In this document: positions 1 through 8,017 of the stretch, piece by piece | How positions within the stretch are numbered: position 1 is the first letter of the stretch | How the letters are laid out: each line of letters starts with the position of its first letter | Assembly (NCBI GenBank): GCA_027487485.1 | Contig: JAIYDN010000088.1 | Coordinates: 91,415 to 155,414, forward strand | Length of the DNA: 64,000 nucleotides | DNA from: Planctomycetaceae bacterium | Lineage (GTDB): Bacteria > Planctomycetota > Planctomycetia > Pirellulales > Pirellulaceae | Direction: 5' to 3' | The notes under the pieces: generated by a model | The model's input: the letters and a program-made list of their open reading frames with translations, nothing else | Told to the model about the DNA's origin: nothing | Database searches by the model: none | Made by a program: the position numbers and the translations under genes

Positions 1-40
1 AGTTACTAATCGGAAACGAAGCAATACGAGGATACGATTC

Positions 41-1009
41 ATGAAAACCACGGCCATTTCGATGTTACTGATCTTAAATCTCGTGCAGATGCTGCGAGCC
101 GATTACGATCCGTTAGCTTCCGATAACAGTGCATTTACTCAGGCTGATTTTACGATCGAAGATGCGAAACGCTCGCGTGAAATACCGATCCGAGTGTATC
201 TACCATCGGACAAATCGCCGGCCCCTGTCATTCTGTTCAGTCATGGCCTTGGTGGCAACCGTGAGGGATCTGCGTTTCTTGGAAAGCATTGGGCATCGCG
301 TGGATACGTGGCTGTGTTTCTTCAGCATCCAGGAAGCGATGATAGCGTTTGGAAGAACGCGCCTGTAGCCGAACGCATGGCCGCATTGAAAAACGCGGCT
401 GGAATCAACGAATTTCTTATGCGAGTGCAAGACGTCCCTGTGGTTCTTGATCAGCTTGAGGTGTGGAACAAAGATAATTCCAACGAGTTCAAAAGTCGGT
501 TTGATCTGGAACACGTAGGCATGTCCGGACATTCCTTTGGCGCCGTGACAACCCAAGCGGTAAGTGGTCAAGTAAATCCCTTAGGCAGGGGATTTACGGA
601 CGATCGCATTAGCGCTGCGGTAGTTATGAGCCCCAGTGGGCCAGCGAGAGGCAATAACAAGCAAGCGTTCGGCAGCGTGAAAGTTCCATGGTTGCTGCTG
701 ACTGGGACCAAAGACAACAACCCGGTCAATGGAGCCGAACCAAAAACGCGACTTGTTGTTTTTCCCGAGTTGCCTTCAGGCTCGAAGTATCAACTGGTTT
801 TAGATAAAGCCGAGCATTCTGCCTTCACCGAACGTGCCCTACCGGGCGATACAGGACGGCGTAACCCAAACCATCATCGCGCGATACTTGCACTGACGAC
901 CGCTTTCTGGGATTCTTATTTAAGAAGCGATGGCGAAGCCCGTCTGTGGCTTGATAGCGACGCTGTGAAAAGCGTTCTTGAAAAGGAAGACGTTTGGCAA
1001 AAGAAGTAA
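41..1009 (+). CDS. secreted alpha/beta hydrolase (dienelactone hydrolase/PAF-acetylhydrolase-like)
   Basis: A 322-residue protein with a short hydrophobic leader (about residues 5-20, ending near LRA) suggesting export. The body is a serine alpha/beta hydrolase. An oxyanion-type segment LFSHGLGG lies near residue 66, the nucleophile elbow is GHSFGA with Ser165, and the likely catalytic His259 sits in AEHSAF. Insertions around the active site resemble the predicted dienelactone hydrolase and platelet-activating-factor acetylhydrolase/chlorophyllase-like groups. The substrate cannot be named; an ester of organic matter outside the cytoplasm is plausible. The gene stands alone on the + strand, followed by a palindromic intergenic element. 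The ATG at 41 is the only start that keeps the leader. Confidence 0.85.
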   Translation: MKTTAISMLLILNLVQMLRADYDPLASDNSAFTQADFTIEDAKRSREIPIRVYLPSDKSPAPVILFSHGLGGNREGSAFLGKHWASRGYVAVFLQHPGSDDSVWKNAPVAERMAALKNAAGINEFLMRVQDVPVVLDQLEVWNKDNSNEFKSRFDLEHVGMSGHSFGAVTTQAVSGQVNPLGRGFTDDRISAAVVMSPSGPARGNNKQAFGSVKVPWLLLTGTKDNNPVNGAEPKTRLVVFPELPSGSKYQLVLDKAEHSAFTERALPGDTGRRNPNHHRAILALTTAFWDSYLRSDGEARLWLDSDAVKSVLEKEDVWQKK

Positions 1010-1060
1010 TTTAGTATTTCGGGCTAAAAGAAATTAGAATAGGCAGATCCATTGTAGAGA

Positions 1061-1230
1061 AGTTGTCCTCAACTGCTCGGAACTGCCAACCAGGCCCCCT
1101 CCCCGAATTAAGAAACTAGAACACAACGATTCCATCTCCTCTTCTGATTCTCAATCTGGCGGATAGTGCCGCCAGGTTGGAACTTGAGATGGAGAATGGC
1201 TGCAAGCTTCTTGAACAGTTGAGGACAACT
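1061..1230. repeat. nested inverted-repeat element (MITE-like)
   Basis: This fills most of the 310-base space between two genes. The ends are a perfect 15-bp inverted repeat (1061-1075, agttgtcctcaactg, and 1216-1230). Inside lie a shorter inverted pair (tctcaa at 1149-1154 and ttgaga at 1184-1189) and a central hairpin, CTGGCGG/CCGCCAG, at 1156-1175. No open frame in it resembles a protein. The nested symmetry suggests a non-autonomous mobile repeat or a strong RNA fold; no target-site duplication was identified. Confidence 0.6.
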
Positions 1231-1319
1231 GTTCGACATTGTAGAGCTTGCCTCAAAGGCGCCTTAGACAATCACGCCATTTCCCCCCTCAGTTACTCTC
1301 GTACGTTTAGGACTTTTGT

Positions 1320-2027
1320 ATGCGATTCTCGCTTTGGTTCGTTTCTCTTTTCGCTTTCCTCTCCTGCACTGTGTTGGTGGGCCAAGCCGATGAAACAAAG
1401 AATGACTATTTCGTTTTCCTCACAACTGGCAAGGCGACGGATGGAGTCTCGTCCGAGGACATTAAGAAAAAGCAGGCAGCACACCTGGAGAATTTCGGAC
1501 GCTTAGCAAATCTTGGATTTTTAACCACTGCGGGGCCGTGTTCAGACCCAGACAAATCGATTCGAGGAATTGTCGTCATTCACGCAGAATCCATAAGTGT
1601 CGCCGAAGACTATTTCAAATCGGATCCCTACGTATCCGAAGGATTCATGAACGTTGAACTGCATCACTATCAAACGGTTGCCGGACGGCTGCAACTTGTT
1701 TCGGAAATGACGTCTTTGGAGCAAAGTGTACTTGTGATTCTCAGCCAAGGTGATAATTGGCCAAAGGAACCATCGGAAACGAATTTGATTGAAGCCAGTC
1801 TGGCCACAATGGCCACTGAGTACTTCGAAGCCAAAAAGCTTGGCTTTGCGGGGGCTTTCAAGGCAGAAAGCAACAACAAGTCCAAGCGCATCGCGGTCAT
1901 GCTCTTTCGTGGCAAAGAACTGGATCCAGTATTGTCGATTTTAGAATCGCTGGAAGCGATCAAAAGCGGCGCTGTTCAATTTACTGCCTTCAAGCAATAC
2001 TTGGCAAAAGGTGCGATTCCAGATTGA
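1320..2027 (+). CDS. secreted YCII-like domain protein
   Basis: A 235-residue protein with a clear signal peptide (MRFSLWFVSLFAFLSCTVLV, cleavage near GQA). Residues 28-125 match the YciI/YCII dimeric ferredoxin-like fold: a strand with FVFLTTGK, then a helix region, then the AEDYFKSDPYV segment typical of the family. The second half (about 135-230) looks like a divergent second copy, beginning VLVILSQGDNW. YCII domains are usually cytoplasmic and of uncertain function, so an exported tandem form is a little unusual. No operon partner; the next gene is convergent. Confidence 0.75.
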   Translation: MRFSLWFVSLFAFLSCTVLVGQADETKNDYFVFLTTGKATDGVSSEDIKKKQAAHLENFGRLANLGFLTTAGPCSDPDKSIRGIVVIHAESISVAEDYFKSDPYVSEGFMNVELHHYQTVAGRLQLVSEMTSLEQSVLVILSQGDNWPKEPSETNLIEASLATMATEYFEAKKLGFAGAFKAESNNKSKRIAVMLFRGKELDPVLSILESLEAIKSGAVQFTAFKQYLAKGAIPD

Positions 2028-2069
2028 CGAGCTGCACAAGAACTCAGTACCGTTTTGTGAAAGACAGAT

Positions 2070-3188
2070 TTACTTGCTGAACTTCAAAAACGGGTCACCC
2101 AAAAGCAGCACTCCCGATACGATGCTGCCATCTGGGTATTCGCGATGCATTTCCATTTCCCCGTCCGCCTTGGCGGCAAGGTAGGCACGACCGAGACGAT
2201 CGCCTAACCTCAAGGACTTGCATATTTTTGGATAGCCATAAATGCATCCGCTTCGAACATTTGCAACCACACTGATGCCGACACCGCTTCCGAAGATCCA
2301 AGACTGAGCGGTGGATAGGCCGGTTCCTTCCTTCTCACTAACGCACCAGTTTCCCGAAAAGCAACCATGATTCAGAGTCAAGATTGCACCGGTTGTCATG
2401 TTCTTGATTTCACTTGCCGAAAGGTCACCTTCCTCCAATGCTTGTCCAGACCAATCGGAATGCACACCCATAGTACAAATAGCATAGGATTTGTCTTGAA
2501 AGGCCGATCGAAAATTGGACAGACTATTCTTTGGAGTTGCGAGTATGTCTACGCCAGATCGCCCGAAGAGAACTCGCCCTAGTCTCGCTTCTTCGTCGCG
2601 CAATCCGAGTTCTGCATCGGTGATGATGATGGCACGCTTCTCATATGCGATTCCGCCAGTTCGATAACGCTTGACCTTGTTGAAATAGCGTCGCAAGCCT
2701 TCGAGTTCATCATCAGTCGCAATTTCGCTTGCCCTCATGTTGGAAATCCAAATCTTGACGTCGGGCTTTCCGGCGTACGACTCTGCGGCTCCATCACCAT
2801 CGACGTCTTGGTACTCTAGAGAGAAATCTTCATAGAAAAGAGGGTTCGGGTTTGCGTGTTCGTGCATGAAGAACCTGTGCATAGGTATCGCTCCGATCAG
2901 AATTGCACCTTCGATACCTTTCTGTTCCCAGAGATTTTTCAATACGCTTCGAACTTGTTCGGGCGATTCGAATTCCTGCTGGGTCAATTCAAACTCAACC
3001 TTCTCGCTGGCTCTTACGTCGTCCATATAGTCGGAGATTTCAGAGCTTAGTTCTTTCCAAACGGAAGGACGCAGCAGAATCGCGACTTTGCTAGTCTGGT
3101 CCTCACTTGTTTCTGCTAAGCCAGTACTGCTGCCCAGGGTGAGTAGTAGCAGGTAGATTGCCAAGAGCAAACGAATGCGAATGAGCAT
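2070..3188 (-). CDS. secreted C25 (gingipain)-like cysteine peptidase family protein
   Basis: Start placed at 3188 so that the protein begins MLIRIRLLLAIYLLLLTLG, a good signal peptide; a start at 3230 would add 14 polar residues before it. In the 372-residue product the segments AILIGAIP and NPLFYEDFSLEYQDVDGDG resemble the peptidase C25 catalytic domain. A candidate catalytic dyad is His243 (in MGVHSDW) and Cys276 (in NHGCFSGNW). The separation of 33 residues is the same as the His-Cys spacing I recall for gingipain R. The usual C-terminal immunoglobulin-like and sorting domains are absent, so it may be a small secreted protease or a relative with altered activity. It lies downstream of the DHPS-like gene on the same strand. 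Confidence 0.65.
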   Translation of the reverse strand: MLIRIRLLLAIYLLLLTLGSSTGLAETSEDQTSKVAILLRPSVWKELSSEISDYMDDVRASEKVEFELTQQEFESPEQVRSVLKNLWEQKGIEGAILIGAIPMHRFFMHEHANPNPLFYEDFSLEYQDVDGDGAAESYAGKPDVKIWISNMRASEIATDDELEGLRRYFNKVKRYRTGGIAYEKRAIIITDAELGLRDEEARLGRVLFGRSGVDILATPKNSLSNFRSAFQDKSYAICTMGVHSDWSGQALEEGDLSASEIKNMTTGAILTLNHGCFSGNWCVSEKEGTGLSTAQSWIFGSGVGISVVANVRSGCIYGYPKICKSLRLGDRLGRAYLAAKADGEMEMHREYPDGSIVSGVLLLGDPFLKFSK

Positions 3189-3282
3189 TAGGGAAATTCC
3201 GTGTAAGGTTGGTGGAGTCGTCCGAACCAATCTTGACTTTGGCTCGTTTCGCTATCGGCTAGCATGAGTAAAGACTAGGCAT

Positions 3283-4764
3283 TTAGGCCTCACTGCGTTT
3301 GCCTCGTTTTAATCGATGATGTCGTTCTGGTCGAGTATGCATGCCCCAGCGTAGTGACTCATCTTGTTCGTAACGCTTTCCAAGCGTCAATGCGGTTAAC
3401 GCTTTATTCAATTCGAATCCCAGATAAAAGGCGTGTGATGGGTCAACGTTTCGTGATTCGGGAAGCATCATTAGCTGTTCCATGATTTCAAAAGGATCGG
3501 CGCCACGGAGATGAACCCCAGCACTGATCAAGTGAATTTGCTTGTCATCGATCAAGATGCGATAGTTGTTGTCTTTGATATTCTGGGCTAATGCAGCAAT
3601 CGCTTCCGCGGAAAAAGTAGTGGTCGAAGGATCTCGGAGCATCACCAAACGGTCTTCAAAGTGCTTGGGTGGGATTTTGTGACGGACGGCATAGTTCACC
3701 AACCTTCGGGCCAGATCGCATTCACGAACACTGGAACGGGCCCAAGCGATTACTTGGGTCGTAAGCACACTTCGGATCTGCTGCTCTTCGCAAATACCCA
3801 GCAACAAGGTATTGATTCCTGCCGAATCGCAATCGGTCAGCTCAGTGATGTTGCCAATCCCCATCATGATGGACGCTTCCGGGAATGCCTCACGAGTCGC
3901 TAAGTATCTTCCAAGAGAATTTGCAAATCCACAACCGATCGGCTCAAGGATGGGGTCCAGTCGAAATGCAACCGAATGCTTCTGCAAATACTCGGCTGTT
4001 TCCATCATCCCAGGCATGAAGTCACCTAAATCGTCAGGCACCACCACGACTTCACACCCCCAATCGATTGACGCTTCACGATTCGTTTTGTTCACGGAAA
4101 GCACAAGAGAAGAACCAGCCTTCGTTGCTGTTGCTGCTTCCCATACGTCAAACGTGTCGATCGAAGTCGGTATGCCTTCATCGCAGAGTGCCTTGACCGC
4201 GTCCGCCACCCCATACCAACGTACTCCCGGTTCGCATCCAAGATCGATTCGGTTCGCTCCATCGCCAATCAGTACTTTTGCTTGTTCGACGAGTGCAGCA
4301 ACCGTGAGTCGCGGTGCGTAGTTGATCTCTGCAATGATCTCGATCGAATACTGCCCATAGTCTTCGCCTTTGAATCGCTTCTTCCCAAACAGTAAAGGAA
4401 GATCACGCACATCTTTCGGTCCGCATTCGATGGGAGTCGAGATTGCTGATCGAATTGCGTCGATCCCTGTCTGAAGATAACCAGGAAGAATCACTCGCGA
4501 TGCTCCAGATGGAATCCGCATATGCTTTAGCAACCACTTCGGAGTCATCAATGCAGCGACAGTAATTGGTAGAACTTCGATCGTGTAGTCGAAGGACTGT
4601 TTGCTCGCAAGCGATGCAACAATCTCTCGCAACGAGGCTTCCGCAAGCTTGCCTGTCACAAAGTGAATCGATTCGCGTATTGATTCGTTATTGGAAGTAG
4701 ATTCAGACTCAGGCTCTGACGCAGGCAATGACGAAGCAGCAGATGATGATGAAGAGGAGGACAT
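3283..4764 (-). CDS. dihydropteroate synthase-like protein of the methanopterin-linked C1 type (DUF6513-like N-terminus)
   Basis: A 493-residue protein from the start at 4764, chosen over 4836 because the upstream extension is not protein-like. It opens with a serine-rich tail, then an N-terminal region (VTGKLAEASLREIVASL) followed by a DHPS-like TIM barrel (EIIAEINYAP, ANRIDLGCEPG, PTSIDTFD, MMGIGNITELTD). This two-part form is found with tetrahydromethanopterin-dependent C1 enzymes in archaea, methylotrophs and planctomycetes, and differs from folate FolP. A role in pterin cofactor synthesis is inferred from family. It may connect with the MfnF-like gene near 55 kb, but the two are not adjacent. 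It is divergent from the pseudouridine synthase gene. Confidence 0.75.
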   Translation of the reverse strand: MSSSSSSSAASSLPASEPESESTSNNESIRESIHFVTGKLAEASLREIVASLASKQSFDYTIEVLPITVAALMTPKWLLKHMRIPSGASRVILPGYLQTGIDAIRSAISTPIECGPKDVRDLPLLFGKKRFKGEDYGQYSIEIIAEINYAPRLTVAALVEQAKVLIGDGANRIDLGCEPGVRWYGVADAVKALCDEGIPTSIDTFDVWEAATATKAGSSLVLSVNKTNREASIDWGCEVVVVPDDLGDFMPGMMETAEYLQKHSVAFRLDPILEPIGCGFANSLGRYLATREAFPEASIMMGIGNITELTDCDSAGINTLLLGICEEQQIRSVLTTQVIAWARSSVRECDLARRLVNYAVRHKIPPKHFEDRLVMLRDPSTTTFSAEAIAALAQNIKDNNYRILIDDKQIHLISAGVHLRGADPFEIMEQLMMLPESRNVDPSHAFYLGFELNKALTALTLGKRYEQDESLRWGMHTRPERHHRLKRGKRSEA

Positions 4765-4818
4765 GATGTGATTCGATCGAGTGAAGAATATCTTTTGCAG
4801 CTGAAGCGTTTTTACGTC

Positions 4819-4846
4819 TTGACCTAGGTTCCACAAATACTAGAAC
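4819..4846 (+). promoter_or_regulatory. candidate sigma70-type promoter
   Basis: TTGACC (4819-4824) and TAGAAC (4841-4846) are separated by 16 bases on the + strand. The predicted transcription start, near 4853, lies directly before a strong intrinsic terminator hairpin. It could drive a very short RNA or the leader of the pseudouridine synthase gene. Confidence 0.4.
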
Positions 4847-4855
4847 ATGAATGTT

Positions 4856-4924
4856 AACGAGAAGCACTATGAAGTCGTAGTCATGATGACTCGAATTCGT
4901 GGCCGGTGCTTCTCGTTTTTTTTT
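4856..4924 (+). terminator. orphan intrinsic terminator in a divergent intergenic region
   Basis: A perfect 12-bp stem, AACGAGAAGCAC (4856-4867) with GTGCTTCTCGTT (4906-4917), is followed by a run of T to 4924. The inside of the loop holds further symmetry around AGTCATGATGACT. No + strand gene ends upstream, because both preceding genes are on the minus strand. It therefore ends either a small RNA or an attenuated leader of the gene starting at 4955. Confidence 0.65.
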
Positions 4925-4933
4925 GCACGATGA

Positions 4934-4965
4934 ACACCATGATGATCGAACACCATGATGATCGA
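4934..4965. repeat. perfect 16-bp tandem duplication over a start codon
   Basis: The unit acaccatgatgatcga occurs at 4934-4949 and again at 4950-4965 without a gap. It carries ATG ATG, so there are two sets of start codons. The upstream set is shifted by 16 bases, is out of frame with the gene, and reaches a stop within about 11 codons. See the finding on translation. Confidence 0.9.
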
Positions 4966-5644
4966 AATATTGATTGAACACCCTTGGTTCCTTGTGATCA
5001 ATAAGCCAACAGGTATTTTAACTCAAGCTGTCCCCGGAATCGAAAGTGTCCAGACATTATTGGTTCAACAATTGCAACAACGGGATCCGACTGGGCCGGT
5101 TCCGTTCATTGGTATGCCTCATCGATTAGATCGCGTTACGTCAGGCGTGATGGTGGTCGCCAGAAACCAACGCGCACTGCGGCGACTCAGCGACCAGTTT
5201 GCAGCTCGAACGGTTCGCAAACAGTACCAGGCAACCATTCCCGCAATATCAGAGCGATCAGGCCGCTGGATCGACTGGATCCGCAAGATTCCCAATGAAG
5301 CCAAAGCCGAGATCGTTTCGGCCGATACCGAGGGCGCAAAAGAAGCGATCCTTGCGTTCCAAGTCGTTGCCGACTCGGAAATGACACTGGGAGCAACTCT
5401 TCAAAAAGTAAGCACCGTGGAAATTGAACTGGAGACAGGGCGAATGCACCAAATTCGCTTGCAGTTCGCCCATCATGGATTTCCGATCCTCGGGGACTCG
5501 CTGTACGGCAGCCCTTTTCGTTGGCAAGACGCAATCCCCGGCGAACGAGAATCACCCATCGCTCTTCACGCCTTTTGTATCGAATTCCGAAATCCACAAA
5601 ACGCAGAGCATGTGAAAGCTGTCGCTCGACCGCCGCTCCCGTGA
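4955..5644 (+). CDS. RluA-family pseudouridine synthase
   Basis: A 229-residue single-domain RNA pseudouridine synthase. The diagnostic catalytic motif PHRLDRVTSG holds the conserved Asp near residue 55. The second family motif, ETGRMHQIRLQFAHHGFPILGD, follows near residue 157. The N-terminal WFLVINKPTG is also typical. There is no S4 domain, so it resembles the short RluA/TruC types that modify rRNA or tRNA; the exact target base is not visible. Start at 4955 (or 4958, the second of two adjacent ATG codons). A 16-bp tandem duplication covers the start, and an orphan terminator lies 30 bases upstream, which together suggest regulation by leader structure. Confidence 0.88.
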   Translation: MMIEILIEHPWFLVINKPTGILTQAVPGIESVQTLLVQQLQQRDPTGPVPFIGMPHRLDRVTSGVMVVARNQRALRRLSDQFAARTVRKQYQATIPAISERSGRWIDWIRKIPNEAKAEIVSADTEGAKEAILAFQVVADSEMTLGATLQKVSTVEIELETGRMHQIRLQFAHHGFPILGDSLYGSPFRWQDAIPGERESPIALHAFCIEFRNPQNAEHVKAVARPPLP

Positions 5645-5687
5645 AGCGGCGTCAAAACCAGTGAACCAAGAAGTCTAACTCTCCCCT

Positions 5688-6419
5688 TTAGTTAGCGACG
5701 GCTCGCAGAACTTCCATTCCGATCCGTGCAAAGATTTGACCTCGCGATGGCCGAGAACCATCGTTGCGTTCCACTCGGTATTGAATCGGTCCAATTTCGC
5801 GATCCTCCGGGAAGGCGTTCGGATCTTGGAACTCATAAGATCTCGATTCGGGTAGCTGTTCAAAATCGTAAGTGCTGGGAAAAGGATTCGGTGCTAACGG
5901 CGCATGCAACGAACCATGTGGCCGAAGAATCACCCCTGGTATTTGTCGCCGAGCACGCGGTGGCTCACAGAACACCGGCTGAGTTTTTGCATAGGCTTTG
6001 TCAAGATTGCATCGCAATCGCTCAATACGACGCGAAAGTTCATTCAAGTGGTCCCGCGTCCGTCGGTCATTACGCACATTGCAATCTGCATTCACAAGCG
6101 CATTCACTTGGCCGGCCAAGGAACATGTTCGTTGAAGCGAACTTTGAACTTGGTGCCAAGGTGCTCCACGCGATACCGAATCAACCAGTTGGCAGGCAGC
6201 ATTGTCGAGCTGGGCGGCTGGTTGACATGCAATGCTATACGGAAATTTTTCGTTAAGCCTCTCGGCCAGATCTTCCGTTGTTCGACGAACCGCCCGGGCA
6301 TCACCAACAGCGCATGACCAAACACCGGCAAACAGAGATGGCACTAAGCACGAGCTCCATAAGACCATCATTGCCATCCACCTGACACGACCTGAGTAGG
6401 CACTCGTTCCAATCAACAT
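5688..6419 (-). CDS. secreted hypothetical protein
   Basis: I do not recognise the family. The start at 6419 gives MLIGTSAYSGRVRWMAMMVLWSS followed by a hydrophobic stretch ending near LFAG, a plausible signal peptide; the start at 6443 would add eight residues. The mature part has several spaced cysteines (WSCAVGDA, IACQPA, AACQLV, RTCSLAG, ADCNV, LRCNLD, VFCEPP), suggesting disulfide bonds in the periplasm. The C-terminal third is rich in Pro, Arg and acidic residues with no clear fold. It is convergent with the pseudouridine synthase gene and follows the nuclease gene on the same strand. Confidence 0.65.
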   Translation of the reverse strand: MLIGTSAYSGRVRWMAMMVLWSSCLVPSLFAGVWSCAVGDARAVRRTTEDLAERLNEKFPYSIACQPAAQLDNAACQLVDSVSRGAPWHQVQSSLQRTCSLAGQVNALVNADCNVRNDRRTRDHLNELSRRIERLRCNLDKAYAKTQPVFCEPPRARRQIPGVILRPHGSLHAPLAPNPFPSTYDFEQLPESRSYEFQDPNAFPEDREIGPIQYRVERNDGSRPSRGQIFARIGMEVLRAVAN

Positions 6420-6667
6420 GACTTCCCCCCTTATTCTATGCACAACGAAACTTGATTCGACCGGGCCACTTGCCCCAGGGGGATAAATACAAACGCCGTG
6501 CCGCTCAACGAAAGAATCTTCACTTCTAGATTACACGAGCATTTCGCGGGCATATTTCCCAATACCCAGCCGAAGCCTTACGTCAGGCGCCACAACATTG
6601 ATCGCAGCGCCATCAAGATGAGGATTCGCTCGCAGGCGGCGATAAGAATTTACCGACAGGCAAGGCT

Positions 6668-7177
6668 TCACTTCGAAGGCTTATCGGGAGCTTTGTTCTC
6701 TTTGCGATAATCCCATGGAGCCACAGGAGATTCTTGCGACCACAATCCCTTCTTGGCCTGCTTAGCTTCCAATTCGATCTTGGCAAGCTCTTCTGATTTG
6801 TTGTAACGCTTGAAGTGCCAGGCCATTCCAGATCGCAACATTTCAACGTTAATGTGCTTGTCTTCCAGATGGACTTGAGCGAGCAAGCGATCGTAAGTGT
6901 CTTTGCTTTTCCAAGTGAGTTTTACCTTTTGGTCTTTGAGCATTTTCGTTAAGGCCTCCAACGATTCCTTGCCGAATTCCTGCTTCATTTCCGGAGCATC
7001 AATCCCTTCCAGCTGAGCCTCAAACTCCATGTCGTTGCTGTCGACTACCAAGATCGAGTCTCCGTCAATAACTCGCTTTACTTTTGCTTCCATCGTTTCA
7101 TCGGCTGGTGCGATTGCCCAAGTCATCATGGAGAACGCTATACCGATGACGGATTGAACGAAAATTTGGTGAGTCAT
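6668..7177 (-). CDS. exported thermonuclease (staphylococcal-nuclease homologue)
   Basis: Start placed at 7177 because it begins a signal peptide (MTHQIFVQSVIGIAFSMMTW, cleavage near APA); the longer frame from 7300 overlaps the mscL terminator. The 169-residue product is a single SNase domain with VIDGDSI (Asp38, Asp40), GIDAPE (Asp60, Glu63) and TYDRLLA (Arg97), matching the Ca2+ ligands and Arg87 of staphylococcal nuclease. The position of Arg35 in that enzyme is Gln55 here (AQLEGIDAPE), and Thr41 is Ala61. It probably degrades extracellular DNA or RNA, though the Arg35 change may lower or alter activity. It lies downstream of mscL on the same strand but behind a terminator. Confidence 0.85.
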   Translation of the reverse strand: MTHQIFVQSVIGIAFSMMTWAIAPADETMEAKVKRVIDGDSILVVDSNDMEFEAQLEGIDAPEMKQEFGKESLEALTKMLKDQKVKLTWKSKDTYDRLLAQVHLEDKHINVEMLRSGMAWHFKRYNKSEELAKIELEAKQAKKGLWSQESPVAPWDYRKENKAPDKPSK

Positions 7178-7277
7178 ATACAAAAACCTATTGAGAGCAA
7201 AGTGTCGGTTTCTCTTGCTTGCCAGCCGCCAGCAAGCAATCACGCTGAATGCAGCCGTGATTTCTGCCATTATGCTA

Positions 7278-7310
7278 ACAAAAAACCCTTCCATGGACAC
7301 CGAAGGGTTT
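7278..7310 (-). terminator. intrinsic terminator after mscL
   Basis: On the minus strand AAACCCTTC and GAAGGGTTT form a 9-bp stem (7302-7310 with 7283-7291) followed by T residues (A residues on the + strand at 7280-7285). It lies 30 bases past the mscL stop and separates it from the nuclease gene. Confidence 0.7.
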
Positions 7311-7341
7311 ATGAAGATTCTTCAATTGTTTTGGAACTGGA

Positions 7342-7836
7342 TTAGTCCGCTCGACGTGGCGCGCTTTTCATCAGGGAATCCCGGATCTCGCGAAGCAACA
7401 AGACATCCTCGGACGGTGCTGCCGGAGCGGCTGGTGCTTCCTCCTGCTTTTTCTTCAGGGTGTTCATGACTTTGATCACCATAAAAAGCGCAAAGGCAAC
7501 AATCATGAAATCGAGTGTCGCTTGAAGAAAGGGTCCGTACTTCAACAGGTCGGGATCCGACAAAACCGGTACTTCTTTGCCGTCAACCAGAACCGGCTTA
7601 CCACCTTCCATCTTCGGAAGGGAAATCTCAGAGCCGAAAACTTTGGAATACTTCAGAGACAGGTTGTTGAACGTCAGGCCCGACTTTGCTGTGATCAGAT
7701 TGAGAGGCGGCATGATGATATCCCCCACCATGGAACTGATAATTTTGCCAAACGCCCCACCAATGACAACACCCACGGCCAGGTCAACAACATTGCCTCG
7801 CATCGCGAAGGCCTTAAACTCTTGAAGTAAGCTCAT
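7342..7836 (-). CDS. mscL: large-conductance mechanosensitive channel MscL
   Basis: A homopentameric inner-membrane channel that releases solutes under hypo-osmotic shock. The product has the standard N-terminal helix and first membrane segment ([30 protein letters not shown]), the conserved VGDIIMPP turn, and a second membrane helix ([16 protein letters not shown]) followed by a KKK cluster and a C-terminal bundle. At 164 residues it is longer than the E. coli protein (136) because of an extended periplasmic loop (about residues 55-88) and an Ala/Pro-rich linker. The start at 7836 (MSLLQEFK) fits the family better than 7845. A single-gene unit with its own terminator. Confidence 0.95.
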   Translation of the reverse strand: MSLLQEFKAFAMRGNVVDLAVGVVIGGAFGKIISSMVGDIIMPPLNLITAKSGLTFNNLSLKYSKVFGSEISLPKMEGGKPVLVDGKEVPVLSDPDLLKYGPFLQATLDFMIVAFALFMVIKVMNTLKKKQEEAPAAPAAPSEDVLLLREIRDSLMKSAPRRAD

Positions 7837-8017
7837 AAGATACAATTCTCTGATTAGGACTCAAATTCGGAAAGCAAAAATAACAGAACGGAGTCTAGCC
7901 TTGCCAGGAAGAATGCGACAAGACGGGTTACCACATCGTGTTTTGAAATTCAAAAAATTGTCATGCTGAATTGAATGCTCTTGATACAACCGGTAAGGTT
8001 TCGTATGCCCTAACCCC

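Noticed and set aside
3812..4321. 169-codon + strand frame opposite the DHPS-like gene
   Set aside because: It is a shadow of a gene with clear family motifs; its translation is Ser/Pro/Thr-rich without any recognisable domain.
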